The notes under the pieces are model-generated. The model made no database searches. It had not been told where the DNA came from and saw only the letters and a list, made by a program, of their open reading frames with translations. A stretch of DNA of 64,000 bases. Source: CAIWHR01 sp963726775. GTDB taxonomy: Bacteria; Pseudomonadota; Gammaproteobacteria; Burkholderiales; Casimicrobiaceae. Positions 58,403-64,000 of the stretch are shown here, one piece after another. The stretch is from the NCBI GenBank assembly GCA_963726775.1, contig CAVSDL010000015.1, positions 124,001 through 188,000 on the forward strand, written 5' to 3'. The translations under genes were made by a program, and so were the position numbers. Each line of letters starts with the position of its first letter. The stretch's first letter is position 1.

Positions 58403-59328
58403 CGCCGTAGCCTCGGGTTCAGGACATCGCGGAGCTGGTCCGCTACCAGGTTGATGCTGACGATCGTGCACAGGAGCGCGATGCCCGGAAAGAAACTGAT
58501 CCAGTACTTTCCGGACAGCAGATACTGGTAGCCATTGGCAATCAGGAGTCCGAGCGACGGCTCCGTGATCGGCAGGCCCAGTCCGAGGAACGACAGCGTG
58601 GCCTCGAGCGCGATGGCGGCGGCCACCTGCACGGTGGCGACGACGATCATCGACGGGAGGCAGTTCGGCAACAGGTGGCGGAAGACGATGCGCATCGGCG
58701 ACAGCGCGAGGCAACGCGCTGCCTCCATGTATTCCTTGCGCATTTCCACCAGCGCCGCACCGCGCACCGTGCGCGCGTAGTACGCCCACTGAATCGTCAC
58801 CAGCGCCGTGATGACCTTGCCGGTGCCCTGCCCCAGCACCGCGATCAGGATCAGCGCGATCAGGATCGCCGGGAACGACAGCTGGATGTCGACGATGCGC
58901 ATGATCAGCATCCCGATGCGGCCGCCGAAATACGCTGCCGCGAGGCCCATCGCGAGACCGATGGCGAGCCCCAGCAACGTCGAAATGACGCCGACCGCCA
59001 GGCTGATGCGCAGACCATAGAAGATCGCGGACAGCATGTCGCGGCCCTGATCGTCGGTGCCGAGCCAGAACGTGCCGCCGCCCGGTGCCGACGATCCCGG
59101 CGGCAGGCGGCTGTCCATCACGTCGAGCTGCGCGAGATCGTAGGGATTCTGGGGGGAAATCAGCGGCGCGAAAAGCGCGAGGAACAGGATCGCGCCAAGC
59201 AGCACCAGGCCGAATACCGCGACCGGATTGGCGCAGAAATCGGAGACGATGCGCCGGAAGGGCGTCTCCACGACGCGGCGCACCGATTCCATCGACCCAT
59301 TCATCGCCGGATCATCCGGAGCAATCAT
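58399..59328 (-). CDS. Peptide/nickel-type ABC transporter permease (DppC-like)
   Basis: 309 aa from the ATG overlapping the upstream permease stop (ATGA). It has the DppC-type N-terminal segment 'ISPQNPYDLAQLD' and 'FWLGTDDQGRDMLSAIFYGLRISL' region, then the EAA loop 'EYMEAARCLALSPMRIVFRHLLPN' region and 'LSFLGLGLP'. Six helices. It pairs with the DppB-like protein. Confidence 0.94.
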   Translation of the reverse strand: MIAPDDPAMNGSMESVRRVVETPFRRIVSDFCANPVAVFGLVLLGAILFLALFAPLISPQNPYDLAQLDVMDSRLPPGSSAPGGGTFWLGTDDQGRDMLSAIFYGLRISLAVGVISTLLGLAIGLAMGLAAAYFGGRIGMLIMRIVDIQLSFPAILIALILIAVLGQGTGKVITALVTIQWAYYARTVRGAALVEMRKEYMEAARCLALSPMRIVFRHLLPNCLPSMIVVATVQVAAAIALEATLSFLGLGLPITEPSLGLLIANGYQYLLSGKYWISFFPGIALLCTIVSINLVADQLRDVLNPRLRR

Positions 59329-60305
59329 CCCTTGCTCTCGGTGAGGCGCACCCGCGGATCGAGTGCCGAATACAGCACGTCGACGACGAGATTGATCGCG
59401 ATGAAGATCGTCACGATCACCAGCAGGTAAGCGACGATGACGGGCCGGTCGAGCACGCCGATCGAGTCGATCAGCAGCTTGCCCATGCCTGGCCACGCAA
59501 ATACGCTTTCCGTGACGATGGCGAACGCGATCACGGATCCGAACTCGAGGCCGATCACCGTGACGATCGGGATCAGGATATTGCGCAGCACGTGCACGCC
59601 GATCACGCGCGCGTTGGTGAGCCCCTTGGCGCGCGCGAATTTCACGTAGTCCTGCAGCAGCGCCTCGCGGGCGCCGGCGCGCGTCAACCGGATCAGCAGC
59701 GCGAGCTTGAACAGGGCGAGGTTGGTCGCCGGCAGGATCAGGTGCCTCCAGCCTTCCGCCGACAGAATCGACACGGGGATCAGTCCGAACAACAGCGTCG
59801 TGGGACCCCGGCCGCTCGACGGCAGCCAGCCCAGCATCACCGAGAAAACCATGATCAGCATCAGGCCGACCCAGAACGTCGGCAGCGAGAACCCGAGAAT
59901 CGACCCCGCCATGATCGTGCGTCCGGCGAGCCCGTGCGGCTTGAGGCCTGCCCACAGGCCCAGCGGGATCCCGAGCACGATGGCTATCAGCATCGCCGTC
60001 AGCGCGAGCTCCATTGTCGCCGGCATGCGTTCGAGGATCAGACCGAGCGCCGAGGTGCTGTGCACGAACGATCGCCCGAGGTCTCCCGAAAGCGCGCCGG
60101 AAAGAAAGCTCCCGTATTGCTCCCACAGCGGCTTGTCGAGTCCGAGCGCGGCGATCGCGCGTTCCCGGTCCATCTGATCGGCCTGCGGATTGATCAGGAT
60201 GTCGATCGGATTGCCGATCGCGTACACGCCTGCGAATACGAGCAGCGACATCGCGAAAAGAACGACAATGCTCTGCAGGCTGCGGCGGATGATGAAGACA
60301 AGCAT
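59325..60305 (-). CDS. Peptide/nickel-type ABC transporter permease (DppB-like)
   Basis: 326 aa from 'MLVFIIRRSLQSIVVLFAM'; the frame is open 21 codons earlier. It has 'LGLDKPLWEQYGSFLSGALSGDLGRSF' region, the EAA loop 'YVKFARAKGLTNARVIGVHVLRN' region and 'ESVFAWPGMGKLL', all DppB features. It is the first gene of the B-C-D-F cassette. No periplasmic binding protein gene accompanies it; upstream lies a Tat-signal FAH-family protein after 225 bp in which I see no gene. Confidence 0.94.
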   Translation of the reverse strand: MLVFIIRRSLQSIVVLFAMSLLVFAGVYAIGNPIDILINPQADQMDRERAIAALGLDKPLWEQYGSFLSGALSGDLGRSFVHSTSALGLILERMPATMELALTAMLIAIVLGIPLGLWAGLKPHGLAGRTIMAGSILGFSLPTFWVGLMLIMVFSVMLGWLPSSGRGPTTLLFGLIPVSILSAEGWRHLILPATNLALFKLALLIRLTRAGAREALLQDYVKFARAKGLTNARVIGVHVLRNILIPIVTVIGLEFGSVIAFAIVTESVFAWPGMGKLLIDSIGVLDRPVIVAYLLVIVTIFIAINLVVDVLYSALDPRVRLTESKG

Positions 60306-60530
60306 GGGCGTCGTGGCGGACCCGAAAAACGGGAACGGCGACCGGGGTTTCCCGACCGCCGCCCGCAACCGACAGCTTACCTCAGCCCCCGATCGGCCTG
60401 AACGGGCGATGAACCGGCATGATGCCGAGATTGTCCTGAATTTCGGGCGTCAACTGCGCAACGCCTCGCGGGTGATCGGGCCGATCGCGGTATCGAGCGC
60501 TCTTGCGGACCCTGAACACAGACGTATGCG

Positions 60531-61325
60531 TCAAACCACCTTCACCCGGATGTCAGGCAAACCGTCGATATGCCCTTCCATGATGTCGCCCCTCACCACG
60601 GGGCCGACATTTTCGGGCGTGCCGGAGTAGATGATGTCGCCCGGCATCAGTTCGAACGCCTTCGTGAGGTTGCTGATCTGCTCGGCAACGTTCCAGATCA
60701 TCTGGTTCAGATTCGCGTTCTGCTTGGTCTGTCCGTTGACCTTGAGCCAGATCGCGCCCTGCGTGAGATGACCCGTCTTCGACGCTGGCTGCAGCGGCCC
60801 CAACACCGCCGATTTGTCGAAGCTCTTGCCGATCTCCCACGGCTTCTTCTCGTCGCCCATCGCGCGTTGCAGATCGCGGCGCGTCATGTCGAGTCCGGCC
60901 GCGTAGCCGAGAACGAGGTCAAGCGCGCGGTCGGGCGGGATGTCGCGTCCGCCCTTGTAAAGCGCCGCGACCAGCTCGATCTCGTAGTGGTAGTTCTTGG
61001 TCAGCGTCGGGTACGGATGGTCCACAGTTTCACCCGGCGGCGCGATCTGCACCGCATCGGTCGGCTTCTGGAAAAAGAACGGCGGCTCCCGCGTCGGATC
61101 GGATCCCATTTCGCGCGCGTGCGCCGCGTAATTGCGTCCGATGCAATAGATGCGGCGCACCGGAAACTGCTCGCCGCCGCCGGCAATGGGAATGAAGGTC
61201 TGCGGTACCGTGAACGGCGTGCGCGCCTGCGCCTGTGCGGTGCCGGGCACGGTGGCGCCCGCCACCCCTCCCGCCACCAGCGCGGCAGCGGTTTGCAGCA
61301 TTTCCCGGCGTCTCAATCGTTTCAT
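60531..61325 (-). CDS. Fumarylacetoacetate hydrolase family protein with Tat signal peptide
   Basis: 264 aa with an excellent ribosome site (GAGGAGGATTCC). Residues 1-33 look like a twin-arginine signal: 'RLRRREMLQTAAALVAGG' and cleavage near 'AQAQA'. The rest is a FAH-domain enzyme: 'IYCIGRNYAAHAREMG', 'FFQKPTDAV', 'YHYEIELVAAL' with the Glu metal ligands, 'GLDMTRRDLQ' with the Asp ligand, and 'GDIIYSGTPENVGPV'. Relatives hydrolyse maleyl- or fumarylpyruvate in the cytoplasm; export is unusual for the family. It is followed by the dppBCDF-like cassette. Confidence 0.88.
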   Translation of the reverse strand: MKRLRRREMLQTAAALVAGGVAGATVPGTAQAQARTPFTVPQTFIPIAGGGEQFPVRRIYCIGRNYAAHAREMGSDPTREPPFFFQKPTDAVQIAPPGETVDHPYPTLTKNYHYEIELVAALYKGGRDIPPDRALDLVLGYAAGLDMTRRDLQRAMGDEKKPWEIGKSFDKSAVLGPLQPASKTGHLTQGAIWLKVNGQTKQNANLNQMIWNVAEQISNLTKAFELMPGDIIYSGTPENVGPVVRGDIMEGHIDGLPDIRVKVV

Positions 61326-61358
61326 GGAATCCTCCTCGAAGGGCTCGATGCGGCGCGG

Positions 61359-61958
61359 TCACTCGCAGCGCGGTCGATTGTCCGCGACCATGGCTTCAAG
61401 CGTAGCGCAAAACCGTTCGTCCGTGGCAAGGTCGTCTCCGGCCATCGCGCGTGCCCTGGCTTCGGAAAGCGGCGCGCCCGCCTCGATCCAGGCCCGCGCC
61501 TCGACCAGCTCCCCGCGCTCGTAGCGCAGTTCCGTGCGCGGATTGCCGTTCGCGTACCACGACCGCTTGGCGCCATGGAGCTGGCCGCCGACGTACGCCG
61601 CTTCGAGTTTGCGCGGCGCATCGGCGTTCGCGTTGGCAGGCGCATGCCAGAGCGCCACCGTGCCGTTCTTCACGTCGTCCTCGTACGGAACCACGGCGAT
61701 GCGGGCGCCATCCGCAGCCCAGAACAGGAACGTGCCGGTACGCTTGCCTTTCGCCAGCGCCCCAACGACGCGCAGCCTGCCATCGGACATCCTGAGCTCG
61801 TACGCTCCGTTGGGCTCCCCGTCGCGACAGCTTCCGTTGATGGCGTAGGGCTGCGCCCAGGCGACCGTCGCCATGCCGGCGGCAATCCCCGCCATCAGGA
61901 TCGCCGCGGCAGGCGCCCGGCCGCGGCTGCGCGTCAACCGCTCCGCTTCGCCCACCAT
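61359..61958 (-). CDS. Secreted MORN-repeat-like protein
   Basis: 199 aa. The ATG at 61958 lies inside the end of livM (25-base overlap). A signal peptide-like stretch is followed by cleavage near 'TVAWAQ' (about residue 36). Three or four MORN-like repeats follow: 'GEPNGAYELRMSDGRLR', 'GKRTGTFLFWAADG', 'DVKNGTVALWHAP' and 'GQLHGAKRSWYANGNPR'. Repeats of this kind occur in YwqK-type proteins of unclear role. It has one Cys near the mature start and one at the end ('RPRCE'). Confidence 0.75.
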   Translation of the reverse strand: MVGEAERLTRSRGRAPAAAILMAGIAAGMATVAWAQPYAINGSCRDGEPNGAYELRMSDGRLRVVGALAKGKRTGTFLFWAADGARIAVVPYEDDVKNGTVALWHAPANANADAPRKLEAAYVGGQLHGAKRSWYANGNPRTELRYERGELVEARAWIEAGAPLSEARARAMAGDDLATDERFCATLEAMVADNRPRCE

Positions 61959-62935
61959 GCGCCGAGCTCACCGACAACGCCGCGGCGAAACGCCAGCACG
62001 CAGACGACGAAGATGGCGCCGGTAATGACCGTAACCCATTGGCCGAAACCCGAAAAATAATTTTCGATCGCGATGATCGCGAAGGCGCCGACCACCGGGC
62101 CGAAAATCGTCCCCATCCCGCCCAGCAGCGTCATCAGCACGACCTCGCCGGACATCGTCCAATGCACGTCGGTCAGCGACGCGAGCTGGAACACGACCGC
62201 CTTGGTCGCCCCCGCGAGGCCGGACAGCATCGCGGAGAGCACGAACGCCAGCAGTTTGTAGCGCTCGGCGTCGTAGCCCAGCGATATGGCGCGCGGCTCG
62301 TTCTCCCGGATCGCCTTCAGCACGTTGCCGAACGGCGAGTGAATGATCCGGTAGATGAGTAGAAATCCGCCGAGAAACACCGCCAGCACCACGTAGTACA
62401 TCACCAGTGTGTTCGACAGATCGAGCAAGCCGAAGAGCCTGCCGCGCGGCACCGACTGGATGCCGTCCTCGCCGTGCGTGAACGGCGCCTGCAGGCAAAA
62501 GAAGAAGATCATCTGCGCCAGCGCCAGCGTGATCATCGCGAAATAGATGCCCTGTCGGCGGATTGCGAGCGCACCCGCGACGAGCCCGAGCACCGTCGAT
62601 GCGCCGGTCCCCGCGAGGATCGCCAGCTCGGGGGGGGCGCCCCAGACCTTCGCCGCGTGCGCGCAGACATACCCCGCGCTGCCAAGGAACATCGCGTGGC
62701 CGAAAGACAGCAGACCGCCGAAACCGATCAGCAGGTTGAACGCGCAGGCGAAGAGCGCAAAGCAGAGCGCCTTCATCAGGAAGACCGGATAGATGCCGAC
62801 GTGCGGCGCCACGGCGAACGCCGCGGCCATCACGGCGGTCGCGACCAGGAAGCTGCGTCCTTCGCCGTCCGTCGCGTTTCCGGCGGCGGAGGTCGCGGCG
62901 CCTGTAGCGATGACTCCGTGCGGCGACTCGACCAC
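61934..62935 (-). CDS. livM: Branched-chain amino acid ABC transporter permease LivM
   Basis: 333 aa and about ten helices after a Gly/Ala-rich N-terminus. LivM-family segments: 'NLLIGFGGLLSFGHAMFLG', 'GIYFAMITLALAQM' and 'ENEPRAISLGYDAERYKLLAFVLSA' region with the ATPase-contact loop, and 'LLGGMGTIFGPVVGA'. It starts 4 bp after livH. No ATPase domain is fused to it, and no livG or livF follows. Confidence 0.94.
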   Translation of the reverse strand: MVESPHGVIATGAATSAAGNATDGEGRSFLVATAVMAAAFAVAPHVGIYPVFLMKALCFALFACAFNLLIGFGGLLSFGHAMFLGSAGYVCAHAAKVWGAPPELAILAGTGASTVLGLVAGALAIRRQGIYFAMITLALAQMIFFFCLQAPFTHGEDGIQSVPRGRLFGLLDLSNTLVMYYVVLAVFLGGFLLIYRIIHSPFGNVLKAIRENEPRAISLGYDAERYKLLAFVLSAMLSGLAGATKAVVFQLASLTDVHWTMSGEVVLMTLLGGMGTIFGPVVGAFAIIAIENYFSGFGQWVTVITGAIFVVCVLAFRRGVVGELGAWWAKRSG

Positions 62936-62939
62936 GGCG

Positions 62940-63827
62940 TCAGCGCTCCTTTCCGAACAGCCCGGCGGGCTTGATCAGCAGCACGATCACCATGATCACG
63001 AAGATCACCGTGTTGGACGCCTCCGGATAGAACACTTTCGTCAATCCCTCGACGACACCGAGCGCGAAGCCGGTGACGATGGCGCCGAGGATCGAGCCCA
63101 TGCCGCCGATGACGACGACCGCGAACACGACGATGATGAGATTGGCGCCCATCAGCGGATTGACCTGATAGATCGGCGCGGCCGTCACGCCGGCAAACGC
63201 CGCGAGGGCCACACCGAAGCCATACGTGACGGTGATCATCCGCGGCACGTTGACGCCGAACGCCTGCACGAGCGTCCGGTTTTCGGTCGCCGCGCGAAGG
63301 TACGAGCCGAGCTTGGTGCGCTCGATCACGTACCAGGTCGCAATGCACACGACGAGCGAGGAGACGATCACCCACGCCCGGTACTTGGGCAGCAGCATGA
63401 ATCCGAGATTGATGCCTCCGGTCAGTTCGTCCGGGATCCGGTACGGCAGTCCCGACGAGCCATAGTAATTGGTGAAAACCCCCTGGACGATGAGCGCAAT
63501 TCCGAATGTCAACAGCAGCCCGTAGAGGTGATCGAGCTTGTAGAGGCGCGCGAGCATCGCGCGCTCGATGGCGACGCCCGTGACGCCGACGGCAATCGGC
63601 GCCAGCAGCAACGACCACCAATAGCCGACCCCCGCATACTGGAGCAGGAAATAGGAGCCGAACGCCCCCATCATGTACTGCGCGCCGTGGGTGAAATTGA
63701 TGATGTTGAGAAGTCCGAAGATGACCGCGAGCCCGAGGCTCAGCATCGCGTAGAACGCGCCGTTGATGAGACCGATCAGCAACTGGCCGAACAGGGCCTG
63801 CGTCGGAACTCCGAAAATCTCAGTCAC
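62940..63827 (-). CDS. livH: Branched-chain amino acid ABC transporter permease LivH
   Basis: 295 aa from a GTG at 63827 with GGAG upstream; the frame is open to 63980 but there it has no membrane features. It reads 'FGQLLIGLINGAFYAMLSLGLAVIFGLLNIINFTHGAQYMMGAF' region, the classic LivH start, then 'ENRTLVQAFGVNV' and 'VVIGGMGSILGAIVTG'. It forms the inner-membrane channel with LivM. Confidence 0.94.
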   Translation of the reverse strand: MTEIFGVPTQALFGQLLIGLINGAFYAMLSLGLAVIFGLLNIINFTHGAQYMMGAFGSYFLLQYAGVGYWWSLLLAPIAVGVTGVAIERAMLARLYKLDHLYGLLLTFGIALIVQGVFTNYYGSSGLPYRIPDELTGGINLGFMLLPKYRAWVIVSSLVVCIATWYVIERTKLGSYLRAATENRTLVQAFGVNVPRMITVTYGFGVALAAFAGVTAAPIYQVNPLMGANLIIVVFAVVVIGGMGSILGAIVTGFALGVVEGLTKVFYPEASNTVIFVIMVIVLLIKPAGLFGKER

Positions 63828-63954
63828 GGGGGGCTCCGCCGAATGGGGCGCGGATTGAACGTCGCGGAGCGACGCTCGAATCCGCGCAGTTCGATCCGTC
63901 GCGCGCGCGACCTGCATCCGATCAACTCGACGGAGGCCGCGCGACGGATAACAC

Positions 63955-64000
63955 CTATTTGACCAGCGGGCAGTCGCCATCTTTCAGCGGCCGAAACGCC
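63955..64000 (-). CDS. Branched-chain amino acid-type ABC substrate-binding protein, C-terminal end only
   Basis: Reading the minus strand from the window edge gives 'AFRPLKDGDCPLVK' followed by TAG at 63955-63957. This matches the C-terminus typical of LivK/Leu-Ile-Val-type binding proteins in betaproteobacteria ('LKxGxCPLV/MK'). It sits just upstream of livH, where such a gene is expected. The remaining 127 bp before livH has no gene. The call rests on 14 residues and context. Confidence 0.7.
   Translation of the reverse strand, partial: AFRPLKDGDCPLVK

Overview
The window is high-GC, gene-dense chromosomal DNA from a betaproteobacterium, probably Burkholderiales or a near relative. The evidence is the order tpiA-secG-tRNA-Leu-nuoA..N, the TctC/Bug-type tripartite transporter, the LutABC lactate locus, an etfBA plus acyl-CoA dehydrogenase block, and several ABC importers for organic acids, peptides and branched-chain amino acids. 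The profile is that of an aerobic heterotroph living on organic and amino acids.

Layout. 1-483: the 3' end of malQ. 710-7147 (+): an AfuABC/Fbp-type ABC importer with two tandem substrate-binding proteins, a fused double permease and an ATPase, followed by an inositol-monophosphatase-family phosphatase. 7169-7654 (-): a PCuAC-like protein without copper ligands. 7804-10698 (+): two tandem secreted paralogues whose 3' 786 bp are almost identical. 10856-14401 (-): etfB, etfA and an acyl-CoA dehydrogenase.

14.7-29.7 kb is the accessory region, all on the minus strand. Its core is a three-ORF cassette with overlapping ends: a very large secreted protein with two seven-repeat FG-GAP/VCBS blocks and many Ig-like modules; a small one-helix membrane protein; and a secreted protein with the metal-site signature of zinc phospholipase C / S1-P1 nuclease. 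One copy (19709-29698) is nearly intact, with a probable frameshift in the giant gene. A second copy (14896-18540) is decayed: a fragment of the giant gene's 3' end, an intact small membrane gene, and a PLC/P1 gene with two frameshifts. A RAYT (REP-associated tyrosine transposase) with inverted REP-like ends lies between the copies, and an RHS fragment lies at the far edge.

30294-31728 (+): a Na+/H+ antiporter-like gene with a frameshift. 31798-36087 (-): lutA, lutB, an aminotransferase and lutC. 36178-51101 (-): the complete 14-gene complex I operon, with a tandem repeat between nuoA and nuoB and an inverted-repeat element between nuoF and nuoG. 51301-52630 (-): tRNA-Leu(GAG), secG and tpiA. 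52859-56083 (-): tctC, tctB and tctA. 56322-60305 (-): a peptide-type ABC cassette with two permeases and two ATPases but no binding protein. 60531-61325: a Tat-signal fumarylacetoacetate-hydrolase-family protein directly upstream of that cassette. 61359-64000 (-): livK (3' end only), livH, livM and a secreted MORN-like protein.

Palindromic REP-like repeats of one family occur in at least three gene gaps (near 5.1, 35.2 and 55.0 kb). All positions and family calls come from reading the sequence. No database search was run.
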